A DNA stretch of 64,000 bases, taken from positions 29,880,310 through 29,944,309 of the forward strand of contig CM061233.1 of NCBI GenBank assembly GCA_030844895.1, in the 5' to 3' direction. A program made the translations under genes and the position numbers. The notes under the pieces were generated by a model. It was given only the letters and a program-made list of their open reading frames with translations, made no database searches and was not told the origin of the DNA. Positions 43,374 through 54,734 of the stretch are shown here, piece by piece; position 1 is the first letter of the stretch, and the number at the start of each line of letters is the position of its first letter. This stretch comes from Ambrosia x helenae. Taxonomy: Eukaryota; Streptophyta; Magnoliopsida; Asterales; Asteraceae.

Positions 43374-44318
43374 TACTGGGTCAACAACGGTCAAAAAGTT
43401 TTATCTTCCCTAATTTTTTTACAAATCCTAATCACCACATATTACCGTTCATCATCATTATCATCACCGTTCATCATCATCATCATCATCATCATCATAA
43501 TCACACAATAATCACACAAATCACCCAAACCATACCTTGTTTCTGTGTTTATTGACTCGTATCTACTGTTTATTAAGGTAGATTTCATATTTTTAATGGT
43601 TCATTCATTGTGATTACAGGATGTAAACAGATGTCTTGATGCATCTGTTGGGATTCTAGTCATCATTGGGTTTTTTGAATGTTTGAAGATCTGCTCACAT
43701 GATAAATGAACAAGTGCGCACTTGTCTCATAGAGACTGCGCACTTGTCTCATAATCATACATGTGCTCAAGAACCCTAATATGATGCGTACTTATCTGTG
43801 TGAACTTAAATCTTGAACGAAGGTTCAAGTGTCTGCGTACTTGCCTAGTACGCAGACTTGAATGGTTATCTAAGATGTTACCATGCCCAAATTGACTTGG
43901 ACTGCGAACTTGTTTTGGGCTATTATGTGCGCACTTGTCTTAGACCTGCATACTAACCAAGTGCTCAGTCAAGTATGTGCGCACTTGACTGAGCACATGA
44001 TACTGATTGACTGTTTGTACTGCGCACTTGATACTCTTGGACACTTGGACTCTAAACAACAACATATCTTTCATATTGACTATTAAGACACTTGAACGGA
44101 CTGCGAACTCAAAACCGGACCTTAATAATCTAACAACTGAAATTCAAACGTACCATTGACACCGATGACACCGATCCATCAATTCTTAATTCAATTGACC
44201 GTTAAAATTTAAAATATATATTAATGAAATCTAGGTCTAAGTTCGTTGTCCGTGTAAGTTTAAGTCTAAAGTCAATCATCCGAGATCTAATTGGCGTTTC
44301 GTGCTCTTGGCTAAACAG
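43374..44318 (+). other. C2 ORF3 leader with TGCGCACTT cluster and hairpins
   Basis: Includes a (CAT)n tract (43440-43500) and further TGCGCACTT words. A hairpin GTCTGCGTACT / TGCCT / AGTACGCAGAC lies near 43831-43857, and a perfect 14-bp hairpin GTGCTCAGTCAAGT / ATGTGCGC / ACTTGACTGAGCAC at 43961-43996. The stretch CTTAAATCTTGAACGAAGG followed by the hairpin parallels CTTAAAATCTTAAACGAGAG near 35605 in the 5' leader. Confidence 0.65.
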
Positions 44319-45770
44319 ATGGCACTTGACTGGGATCCTAGGGGCATGCACAATCAACCAATGAATCTCGATACTGAGGATGTCAACTTTAGAGATGTCG
44401 TGGCTTGGATAAGACGCAGTAAAGTCGGATTTGCTGTGCAGAACGCTGAACCAGTTTATGTCTCCCACATTGAAGACTTTTGGAGATCAGCTAGAGTCGA
44501 AACAGTATCAAGGGTCAAGCGTATCAAGGCAACTGTCAGAAACAAGCTTGTGATCATTACTGAGGACACGGTTCGAAATGTGCTAAAGCTGCAAGATCAA
44601 CCTGGAACGTTCAGATTCATGTCTAAAGCTGACATTCACCAACAATTCAAGATCTTCGGCTATAAGGGTGAATTTGACAAGAGAGGCGACATAAAGAAGA
44701 GTCAGCTTACTAGAGACTGGAGACTTATCAGTCACGTATTCTTGATGTCTCTTTGTCACAGAAAGGGAGGATACAATGCGCTGAGTGCTGAATGGGCGAC
44801 TGCTATGATTAAGATCTGCAAGGACGAAGTGTTCAATCTGTCTGGCATGATCTTCGACTATATGGTAAAGAATGCAGATGCTAGTTCAGGGAAGTGGGCT
44901 ATGTATCCGAGGTTTGTCCAGATGATGATAAACACTCAGCATGAGGGTCTGCCTGTCGGTGACGAATACATATTCACCAGAGGGGCGAGATTCTTCACAG
45001 AGTGCAACACACCGGACTGGGAACCAATGCTAGAAAACATGTACGTGGCCCAGCGATATCCGGTTGTTATGGAACTGTACAACAAAATCAAGAAGAGAAG
45101 ATCAGATGCTGCAGTACCCAGACCACAATCCAGAGTTGCCCCTGCACCTGGATCATCTGAACCCACTCCTTCAGCCCAGCCGACGGCTGAAGAGATTGCC
45201 CTAGAAAAATCAAGGGGCAAAAGGGTGGCCACTGAACCAGCTCCATCAAGACCCAGCATAAAGAGAAGACCACCTGGTTTACTGCAAGAAGGGAGAGACA
45301 CATTGACACCCGAACAGCTTGAAGCCGCAGAAAATGTACGAGCAGTGGCTGAATTTGAAAGGGAAGCAAGAAAGAAAAGAAGAAGAGATCAGCTGCCCGA
45401 ATCTGAGATTCCCCGTGTTATGACTCAAGAAGATATTGAGGGAGAAGCGATCTTAGAACAGATGTTTGGGCCTGAACCACCGAACCAACCAGGACCTTCT
45501 ACTGCTGCCACTTCAGCTCCAGGGCCTTCCACTGCTGCCGCATCAGCCCCCAAAGCTCCAACCCACCGATCAGCTGAACCTTCCTCATCAGCTCCTGCTG
45601 CACCTCGTCGAAAACCGGTGCATCAGGAACTATACGAGAAGCTTGTGAAGGAGGTAGGTAAAGTTGCGGCCAGGGAAATCTGCACGCTGAAAAGTGATGT
45701 GCACAATAACCAGGAGCTAAGAAAGAAGGTGAAAAGCTCAAAGGCAAGAACAAGAAAATGGAGAAAGTGA
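44319..45770 (+). pseudogene. C2 ORF3 (env-like), segment 1
   Basis: Third ORF downstream of pol, the position of the env-like gene of Sireviruses. The ATG at 44319 gives MALDWDPRGMHNQPMNLDTE. The N-terminal half is globular (VSHIEDFWRSARVETVSRVK, MSLCHRKGGYNALSAEWATA). The C-terminal part is Pro/Ala/Ser-rich with basic patches. I see no signal peptide or clear transmembrane helix, so env function is doubtful. It ends at 45770 because of a 1-base shift near 45735; the protein continues in the frame opened at 45758. Confidence 0.7.
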
Positions 45771-46209
45771 TAAAGGATCAAAGATACCTGATTAAGTTTC
45801 AACATCAGGTTCAAGTGGAGATGTTTGACATGTTTCAGGATTTGAAGAAAAAGTTAACTGATGCTCCTAGCGCTACTTTTGATGAAACTTTCGATTTCGG
45901 AGAGTTTCTGGAAGCAGAAAAAGAGAAAGAAAAAGTGGCTGAGGAAAGTGAAGTGGACGAGGTTAGCAAAGATGAAATGCCAGAGCGGTTTGTGGAGATG
46001 GGAACAGATCAAGAGGTCATTTATGAGACATCTGATGGGCACAAATTGGACCCTGAAAGAGCAGCATGGTTCCCAAGAAAGCCCATTACCATTCCTGCCT
46101 TACATCAGAACATCCATCATACCAGGTCTGCTCACCGGGAAAAGATTATCTCGTGGAAGTATGATGCTGAAAAGAGACTGTATGCTGTGAAAAGGAGAGG
46201 GGGGGGGGG
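45758..46209 (+). pseudogene. C2 ORF3, segment 2
   Basis: Continuation after the first frameshift: KVIKDQRYLIKFQHQVQVE, acidic and coiled-coil-like (EKEKEKVAEESEVDEVSKDE), then AAWFPRKPITIPALHQNIHH. The frame is lost at a run of ten G (46200-46209). Beyond it the original frame resumes into segment 3. Confidence 0.65.
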
Positions 46210-47042
46210 TAATCCAGTACTTCAAGGGTCAGAAGGAGCTGAAATCTCTTCCCCGATGGGATATCAGGGAGCTTAGCAGGGCCCCATTCCTTAATCCCTC
46301 ACTTGACTCCCAGGCTGCCATGGTTGAAAACTTTATCAGGAAAGAGTGTGAGAGTGACTTCCAGATCTTTAAGCCGCAAAAGCCCAGAAGAAGAATATCA
46401 AAGACAAGAATCGATCCAGCAACGGGAAGAGGGATGATAACTTATGTGATAGACCCTCCTCAGGTCGTCACACGAGTTCCGATCAGACCCGAGCTTCCAG
46501 TGATGCTAAGGAACTTCAAAAAATGGTTCTATGACAGCAACACTGGTGAAGCGGTCATCAAGCTGGAAAACGATTCGGAGGCACTGAGGATTTTGGATCC
46601 GGTTGATGTGTTTGCACTAAATTTGTCAGATCTGAATATGCTATTTGCAAATCAGATCAATGTTGGTGCCGGAAACACATTGTTTGAAGAAGCCGTGCTG
46701 TTTAGAAGGGCAGTGGATAGGGCATTGAAACTGAAGAGTGAGCTGCTGGATATAGTCGACAGGATAAACGCAGCAGACAAAGAAAAGGAGGACAGGGAAA
46801 AGGCTGCGCAAGCTGCTGCTGCTGCTGCTGATGCTGTTACAGAAACTGAAGCTGTTGCTGCTACAGAAACTGCTGCTTCAGAGGTACTTCCAGAAGATCC
46901 TGCATCAGTGGCTAATCCTGAAGGAACTACAACAGAATCTATCCAAACTTCTCCAGCAGCTGAAGTAGATCCAGTCACACTGTACTTACAAGATCCTCCT
47001 GCACAGGTTGAGGGGGAGGAAAGCGATGTGGATGTAGACTGA
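46210..47042 (+). pseudogene. C2 ORF3, segment 3 (C-terminus)
   Basis: Open from the G-run through ATG 46320 to the stop at 47042. Contains VENFIRKECESDFQIFKPQK, RELPVMLRNFKKWFYD-like sequence, an Ala-rich coiled coil (EKAAQAAAAAADAVTETEAV) and an acidic tail. It ends 25 bp before the polypurine tract. Function unknown. Confidence 0.65.
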
Positions 47043-47066
47043 AGAATGAAGACTGGTAGCTGTGGT

Positions 47067-47079
47067 CTAGGGGGAGTAT
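47067..47079 (+). other. C2 polypurine tract
   Basis: CTAGGGGGAGTAT directly before the 3' LTR. Confidence 0.85.
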
Positions 47080-47541
47080 TGTTGGGTTATATTGAGACCA
47101 CAGTTACCAGAATAGAGACTTTTGAATGATTATTGTATAGCTTTAAAGTTAAAGGACCTAGAATGTAATTATAGCATAGTTTTGGTCATCTAACCCTAAT
47201 CTGCGCACTTATGTGCACGGGCTCTGCGCACTTAAGCTAAGTGCGCAGGCCCAATCAGCTGCCTATATAAAGCTGATATGTGTGCAGGATTGGGGTTAGG
47301 GTTTTGGAGTTTATCTTTGTAGCACACTTTGAATAGGTGCGTACTTATTAGTATTCCAAGGTTATTCATCTTCAAATCAGATATGGAATCATCATGTTAT
47401 TCATTGTGTGTGTCGGGTCTTTCAATATTCATCTAGTTTTCTTTGTTTCTTGGATTAATCACTTGAAACACCTAACTAATAGGTGTTTCTAAGTGATAAC
47501 AATCTATTGCATTCAACAAGATCTAGTATTTCGGGACAACA
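47080..47541 (+). repeat. C2 3' LTR (462 bp)
   Basis: One difference from the 5' LTR by eye. Promoter module repeated at 47224-47271. Confidence 0.95.
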
Positions 47542-47546
47542 GGGGG

Positions 47547-47724
47547 AGTACTTGTATTTGATTGTAATCTTTCAATCTAATGAAAGCTTTCGATTAAAGA
47601 AAACATTTATTCCTATTGTTTTGATTATTGTTTATCATTCCACTACACTTTCCATATATACTCACATCATTCAATTCTCATCTTATTCTAAACATATCAA
47701 AACAATCAAACTCAGATCCTAACA
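47547..47724 (+). repeat. C1 5' LTR, right part
   Basis: AGTACTTGTATTTGATTGTAA to ATCCTAACA; matches 59817-59994. Confidence 0.9.
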
Positions 47725-47726
47725 AT

Positions 47727-47738
47727 TGGTATCAGAGC
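47727..47738 (+). other. C1 primer binding site (tRNA-iMet)
   Basis: TGGTATCAGAGC, two bases after the LTR. Confidence 0.9.
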
Positions 47739-47892
47739 TTGGTCAATTAAATTCGATCTAATCAATCAATTTAATATAAACAGATCAGCTCACAATTATT
47801 GATATCGTTTGTTTGTCGGATTGAAAACAGAGTAATAGTTTATTTTCGATTCAACCGTTTATAAACAAACTTTGTTTTTGAAAAATCAGATA

Positions 47893-50800
47893 ATGGCTTC
47901 AATCAGTCACGATCCACACAACACTGGCACGAACAACAAGCCACCGATGCTTGTTAGATCTGAATACAATATCTGGCAACGCCGGTTGAGCCATGTTCTA
48001 GCTCAACAGAACACTGGGTGTTGGAAGCCGGTTATCTTCGGACCACATGTTCCGATGGTGCCGAGTACCGAAGATCCCAAGGTTCAGGAGCCCAAGAAAC
48101 TTGAAACCTACTCCGACCAGGATTTTCAGAAAATTGAGTTAGATGCTAAGGCCTTCAGTATTGTGGCCATGGCTCTACCCAATGATATATATGCTGGGCT
48201 ATTACACTGTAACAGTGCAAAGGAGTTGTGGGATGCACTGAAAGAACAATTTGGTGGGACTGAAGAGGTTACTGAAAACAATCGTGAAATACTTAACCAA
48301 CAATATGAAACATTCAGTCTTGTTAAGGGGGAGTCATTAACTCAACAATTTGAGAGGTTTAACTGTCTCATTAGTGGACTAAAACTGGTTGGTCTAACTT
48401 ACCCTCATTCAACTTTGAACCATAGGTTTTTAAGATCATTACCAGATAAATGGGACACTATTGCTATAGTTATGTGAAACTCAATTGGATTTAAGGACCT
48501 ATCACTGACCCAGCTTCATGGTAAGCTCTTGACCTATGAGAGAGAGCTTAACCAGAAAAAGAAGCTCCAGGACTCTGGAAAAGTGTCTGATTATTATGTA
48601 TTTGGTAATACAACACTTTTGGGTCATGATGAAGTGCCTGGAAATACTAAGGATCAGAGTTATGATCACTTCATTGACATCACTTCAGGTTTTAACTCAG
48701 GTTTCAACTCTGATTCTTATTCACCAAACTACGCTTTTACAATAAGTGGTGGTGATATCCAGGCATCTGATAACATATCCTTTGAGTATGATGACCTAAA
48801 ATATTTTGACCCTGATGATTTAGAAGAAATGGACATTATGCATCAATTGGCCCTTCTCAGTGTAAGAACTAACAATTTTTACAAGAAAACTGGGAGAAGG
48901 TTTCCAGGGTTAACTGGCAGATCAAAGGTTGGGTTGGATAAATCAAAGATAAAGTGTTATAAATGTCATAGACTTGGTCATTTTGCTAAGGAATGTAGGA
49001 GTCAACATGGTACACCTATAATCACCTATCCAAATCAAAGACCTCAGACCAACACTTATCAAAATTCCTATAATACCCCTGGACCAAATGTGCAAAACAC
49101 TGCTCATTTTGCACAGTCCTCAAACACTATTCCTGTCCAGTATGTCCAAACCACTGTTCCTCAGATCCACTATGTGCAAAAACCTGTTGCTCAGGCACCT
49201 ATGCAAATGACTGCTGCTCCATCCTCTGCTCCTGTAGAGACCAGTCAACAGAGCTTCTTCACACAAGGCTTTGTTGATTGGAGCAGTCTACCAGATGAGT
49301 TAACAGATGAAAATTTTGCACTAGTTGCCAAAGCTGAAAATGAACCAGAAAATTTTTGTTTCATGGCTATGGTAGAAGAAGTTGAATCTGAGGAGGTGGT
49401 GACTGAATCTAAAGTTGTGACTGATGATGTTGTTGATGAAGTAGTTGCAGGTGAAAAACCTGAAGAAGAGGTCGTGAATCTCTCAGATCCCTGGGGTGCA
49501 TCTGATGATTGTGAGTGCATGTGTGATTGTGCATTGATGGCTGCTGCTAAGGTATCTCCTCAAATTCTTAAGGATTTATGTTCTGACAAATGTGTGATAG
49601 CATTTACTAACATCAAAGAGGTGAATGAAAACCTTAGAAAGAAAATTTTAGATGATGAAGTTAAATTTGAGAAACTTTCAAAAGAATTAAAAACAAATTT
49701 AACTGAAAAATAGTCTGAAATAAGCAGCTTAAAACATGAAGCAACCATTACCAAAGACCAGCTCCAAACTATGATAACAAAATATCAGAGTTGTAAAAGT
49801 GAGCTTGAGTCCACCCAAGTTGAATGACAGAAATGGGTGGAATCATGTACAGGCTTTGAAATGCTGCTCAACAAATAAACCAAAAGTCATGTGAAGTTTG
49901 GTTTTGGTTTTGAAACCACTGCTCCAGCTTTTGAAAACACTGACAAAAGGGATCAAAAGTTAGTTGAGATAGTACCAACAAATTTGAAGGGTCAAGAGAT
50001 TAAAATCACTGAACCCAATGGTAAGAAAATTGTTCTAGAAAAACCAGAAGGTTCCTCATCATTCACTAAACTTGAAAATTATGAATTTAAACCTACTTGG
50101 TTTGATGAGTGTGGTACTTTTGAGAACTTTAAACCTGTTGATTTCAAAAATCCTGAAGGAAAGACAACACCTCAGGCAAAGATCATTCCCTTGAAAAATC
50201 TTCCAGCAGATGCTCACACATCTGCTGAAAAGAAGGTTAAAAAAGGGAAGAAGAAAGAAAAGTCTGTCCACTTGTTCTGTGATTTCTTTGAAAAGAAGAA
50301 TCATGTCACTAAAAACTGTTTTCTTCTAAAAGCATATGATATTAACAAAGGAACAAGTGTATGTGATTCCAAAGCCACATGTTCAATATGTGGGAAAAAG
50401 AATCACAAAACCAAAGAGTGCTTGTATCTCAAAACATTTGATGTTAAAATACAAGAGTACAAGGCTAAAACTCTTGCAAGTCAGATGGCGAGTACTTCAA
50501 AAGGAAAGCCCAAACAGACTTTCACTCCTGTCCAAACATCTGTTACTAAAAGTCTTGAAACATCTGCTCCCAGGGATGTCCAAGTAACAGATGCTCCACC
50601 CACAAGCAAGTACCCAAGAGGATATGGACAACCACCATGTCATAATCTGTCACATGTTTATGAGGAGCCAAAAAGACCTTCTAAACCAAGAGTGAACAGA
50701 AATCCCTATGGGTATTATCATCTGTCTAGAAGTGATCAAACAACTGTTGCCCCAAGTGTTGACATTCAAGCACTTGCAAATGGTCAGCAACAGTTGTTGA

Positions 50801-50910
50801 ACTTGATTCAGAAACTAGTTCAAACCACTGATCATCTTCCAAAGCTTGAGTCTGAAAAGTATGAGGACCCATCCAAAGCCAACCTGCCTTTGGACACTCA
50901 CCAAAACTAA
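47893..50910 (+). pseudogene. gag: C1 gag with nonsense mutations
   Basis: A single reading frame from ATG 47893 (MASISHDPHNTGTNNKPPML). Copia-type gag core: YNIWQRRLSHVLAQQ, MALPNDIYAGLLHCNSAKEL, VKGESLTQQFERFNCLISGL and FLRSLPDKWDT. Knuckles: CYKCHRLGHFAKEC (about 48955), CDFFEKKNHVTKNC and CSICGKKNHKTKEC (about 50270-50410). In-frame stops lie at 48475 (TGA), 49711 (TAG), 49825 (TGA), 49876 (TAA) and 50908 (TAA). There is no frameshift across 3 kb, so decay was mainly by point mutation. The long region between knuckles is coiled-coil and Glu/Val-rich, as in Sirevirus GAG. Confidence 0.85.
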
Positions 50911-52698
50911 TTCATTACTGCTGTGCAGGGAGCTTTTACTTGTTTAGATAGTCTTTGTTATGTAGATAGTGGAGGCTCCAGGCACATGACAGGATGTAGA
51001 GCCCTTCTTCTGGACTTCTTAGCTCATGGAGGGGGTGATATATCCTTTGGTAATGATTCAAAAGGTAAGGTGTTGGGTTCAGGGACTGTTCAGGCTGGGA
51101 AACTCAAGTTTGAAAATGTCAATCTTATTGATAATCTTAAATTTAATCTCCTTAGTGTTTCACAAATGAGTGACAAAGGTTATGGCTCATTCTTCACTAA
51201 GAAAACTTGTAAGATTATTGGGCCAGAAGTGGTGAAAAAGATTGATACCATCATTGCTGAGAGCAAAGCACAACTTGTTGCTCATAGAAGTGGCAATGTG
51301 TATGTTGTTGATATGTTAAAGGACAATCCTATGGCAAATGTCTGTTTGTTTTCTGCTGCCTCCACAAAGGAGACAGAATTGTGGCATAGGAGACTGGGTC
51401 ATACCAACCTTCAAACTATCAACACACTCTCCAAACAAAGTCTTGTCAGAGGCGTACCATCAAAAGAATTCAAATGTGATGAGCATTGTGTTTCCTGTTT
51501 AAAATGAAAACAACATAAAAGCTCTTACAAATCCATTGATGAGTCCAAAACAAGTCGATGTCTACAATTGTTGCACATGGACTTGTTTGGCCCTGTTAAA
51601 ATCATGAGTCTAAGAAGAAAACGATTTTGTCTTGTCATAGTTGATGATTTTTCTAGGTTTACATGGACTTACTTTTTACACTCTAAGGATGAGACTGCGG
51701 GTATTTTGAAGGACTTTGTCACCAAAGTTGAAAAACAATATGACTTGCCAGTAAAAGTCTTTAGAAGTGACAATAGAATAGAGTTTAAAAATAAGAAGTT
51801 GGATGACTTCTGTGTGTCAAAAGGGATTGTGAGGCAGTACAGCATCCCAAGAACACCAGAGCAAAATGGGGTGGTTGTGAGGAAAAATAGAACTCTTATA
51901 GAAGCTGCAAGAACCATGCTAGCAGATTCTGGTTTGCCATTGTCCTTCTGGGCAGAAGCTGTAAACACTGCTTGCTATGTTCAAAACAGAGTTTTGATCA
52001 ACCCAAGACATAAAAAAGCTGCTTATGAAATTTTGTTCAAAATCAAACCATTAATCTCATTTTTCAAAATCTTTGACTGCCCATGTTTCATTTTAAATCT
52101 CAAAGATTCCATTTCAAAATTTGCAGCCAAAGTAGATTGTGGTTATTTTCTGGGATATTCTTCTACTGCCAAGGCCTATAAAGTGTTTAACACAAAGACC
52201 AAGACAATAGAAGAAACTCTGAATGTAAAGTTCAATGAACTTTCATCCCTAAAAATCCCAGCAAATCCTGCTGAATTGTTTGATTTAGATAAATTCAAAT
52301 TTGAAGATATCACTGTTAAAACTAACAATGCAGGTACTCCACAATCTCCACAACAAGATTACAGAACAGATGTTGTGATCCCCAGTCACTATAAAATCTA
52401 TTCTGCATCAGAGGAAGCAGTTGTTCAAAACAACTGTCAAAACTCTGTCACAGCTGAGTCAACCACTGTTGGCCAGTCTTACCCTCAAACCACTGCCCCA
52501 CCTATCACAACCACTGTACAATCATCTGTTGACAAAAGTCAGTCCAGTTTTACACCACTTGGACCCATTCCCCCACTTCCATTTCAAACATCTGATGACA
52601 CTACAGAAGTGCAAACAGATGTTACAACAACAGAGTCACCAAACCTCTGTCCTTCACCTCAAAATGCCATCATACCATATCATATCAGGGAGATCTAA
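50911..52698 (+). pseudogene. pol: C1 pol: protease and integrase
   Basis: Same frame as gag. Protease CYVDSGGSRHMTG, GAG-pre-integrase ELWHRRLGHTNLQTINTLSK, a TGA at 51505-51507, then the integrase core (LLHMDLFGPVK, FRSDNRIEFKN). The catalytic Glu of the usual NGVAERKNR motif is changed: this copy reads NGVVVRKNR, so strand transfer would be lost. The integrase C-terminus (FLGYSSTAKAYKVFN) and a Thr/Pro-rich linker follow. A frameshift between 52698 and 52752 separates it from RT. Confidence 0.85.
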
Positions 52699-53408
52699 TC
52701 TACCTAACAGCTCATCCACCAGACCAAATCATTGGCAACATCAGAGAGGGTGTGCTAACAAGAAGCCAATCCTCCAATATCTGTCTTTTTGCAGGGTTCC
52801 TATCTCTCACACAACTTGTCAAATACCAAGAGGCACTAAAAGACAACAGTTGGGTAGAAGCTATGCAAGAAGAGCTCCTTCAGTTCAAAAGACAACAAGT
52901 ATGGGAACTTGTACCACTGCCTAAGGATGTTTGTCCAATAGGTACAAAGTGGGTCTTCAAAAACAAAACTGATGAAATGGGTATTGTTGTCAAGAATAAA
53001 GCCAGGCTTGTGGTTCAAGGCTTCAGACAAGAAGAAGGAATACACTATGATGAAACCTTTGCTCCTGTAGCAAGGTTAGAAGCTATTCAACTCTTTCTAG
53101 CCTTTGCTGTCAACCACAACATCAAGGTGTATCAAATGGATATCAAACGTGCCTTCCTATATGGCAAAATTCAGGAGGAGGTCTATGTATGTCAACCACC
53201 TGGTTTTGAAGACACATTCCATCCTGATCATGTCTACAAGCTTAATAAAGCTTTGTATGGACTCAAGCAAGCACCAAGGGCCTGGTATGAAACTCTTTCC
53301 ACTTTTCTCTTATCCATTGGTTTCACAAGAGGTAAAATTGATAAAACCTTATTTTTGAAATGGAGAGGGACAGATTTAATGATTGGTGTTTCCTTGGTCT
53401 CCAAGTGA
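52699..53408 (+). pseudogene. pol: C1 pol: reverse transcriptase, active site deleted
   Basis: RT motifs WVEAMQEELLQFKRQQVW, IGTKWVFKNKTDE, MDIKRAFLYGKIQEEVYV and ALYGLKQAPRAWY are clear. After LFLKWRGTDLMI (about 53382) an internal deletion of about 40 codons, judged against C2, removes the YVDD catalytic box and the following thumb. Sequence resumes out of frame at the equivalent of FLGLEV. Enzymatically dead. Confidence 0.85.
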
Positions 53409-54223
53409 AACAACTGCAAAATGGCGCATTCATTCATCAAAATAAATATGTAAAGAATTTGTTAACAAGATTTGAAATGAATGACTGTAAGCCATGTAGT
53501 ACACCCATGAGTACAGTCAAGCTACTCACTATTGATGACAAGGATGAACTGGTTGACCAAACACATTACAGATGCATGATTGGGTCTTTATTGTACTTAA
53601 CTGCATCTAGGCCAGACATTATGTTTGCCACTTGTGTTTGTGCAAGATTCCAGGCTTCACCCAAAAGTCAACCTTATTGCTGTGAAAAGGATATTCAGAT
53701 ACCTAAAAGGTGCTCCCACACTTGGTATCTGGTATCCTGCTAATGGAAATATTGAGCTTTCAGGTTATTCAGATAGTGATTTTGCTGGCTATCACACCAC
53801 AAGAAAGTCTACATCAGGAGGGTGCCAGTTTCTAGGGAATGCCTTAGTCTCTTGGCAAAGCAAAAAGCAGGCAGCTGTTTCACCTCAACAGCTGAGGCTG
53901 AATACATTGCTGCTGCAAGCTGTACAGCCCAACTCATGTGGCTTCAAAATCAATTGCTGGATTTTGGGATAACTGCATTAAAGACTCCACTTATATATGA
54001 TAGTCAAGCTGCTGAAAATATCATCAAAAATCCAGTCTCTCACTCAACTACCAAACACATAGACATCAGACATCATTTTGTCAGGGATAGCTATGAAAAA
54101 GGTTTGATTTCTCTGCACCATGTTCCAACAGAGGATCAGTTGATAGATGTGTTGACAAAAGCTTTAGACACATCTACCTTTACAAATCTGATTTCTAGAA
54201 TTGGTATGCTAAACATGGATTAA
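53385..54223 (+). pseudogene. pol: C1 pol: RT connection and RNase H, frameshifted
   Basis: Three overlapping frames carry CFLGLQVKQLQNGAFIHQNK, YLTASRPDIMFATCVCARFQ, then GYSDSDFAGYHTTRKSTSGG, then STAEAEYIAAASCTAQLMWL and KHIDIRHHFVRDSYEKG. The final stop is at 54223. At least two 1-base shifts lie near 53670 and 53875. RNase H catalytic residues are present but not in one frame. Confidence 0.85.
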
Positions 54224-54734
54224 ACAACACAAATGTTTTTAATAAAAAGCATTAAAATGTTTCAGAAAATCAAAATTCATCCTTAAAAATAGCTTTTTGG
54301 TTGAAAAATCTGTCAAAGATAAAACAACCACTGTTTCATCCATTTTATCCACTGTTAGGTTGAAAAATCTATTTCAAACCTCTGATCAGATAAAACAACT
54401 GTTTTTTTATCCATATCCATATATATATATATATATGTATATATATATCTATACATATATTTACAGATATCTATAATAATAATAATGAAAAAAAAACAAC
54501 TGTTTGCCAAAACAGCTGTCCTCCACCAGATGTTTAACCATCAGATGTTTGCCACGTTTGCTCCTACAAGCAGAGTTTTGGCCACATCAGCGGTTTCACC
54601 AGAGCCTAGAAAAACCCTGTTTTATCACAACATTCGTTACACTGTCTCATTGTATTCAAAATACTGAAACCGCCTTCTTCATCCTCAAACCCTTACTCTA
54701 ATTCCACTCACTCCCTCACTCGGAATCCATTACA
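54224..54734 (+). other. C1 pol-ORF3 spacer
   Basis: Non-coding. (TA)n tract at 54420-54450 and several CAACTGTTT / CAGATGTTT words. No TATA-plus-hairpin module like that of C2 was found here. Confidence 0.5.

Larger units (their letters stand above)
34559..47541 (+). mobile_element. Ty1/copia Sirevirus C2, complete and young
   Basis: The 462-bp LTRs (34559-35020 and 47080-47541) begin TGTTGGGTTATATTG and end TTCGGGACAACA. I see one difference between them (GGATTAGGG against GGATTGGGG). The target duplication GGGGG is perfect (34554-34558, 47542-47546). Removing C2 plus one duplication rejoins the C1 LTR exactly as in its 3' copy. It carries a long structured leader, gag, a coiled-coil region, pol and an env-like third ORF with its own promoter-like module. 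Despite its youth it has several 1-base frameshifts and two stops in gag-pol. Confidence 0.93.

Noticed and set aside
43576..43619. Short intron in the C2 ORF3 leader (AAG|GTAGATTTC to TTACAG)
   Set aside because: About 44 bp, below the usual minimum for plant introns.
46652..46978. Ser/Ala-rich minus-strand ORF
   Set aside because: Antisense shadow of C2 ORF3 segment 3.
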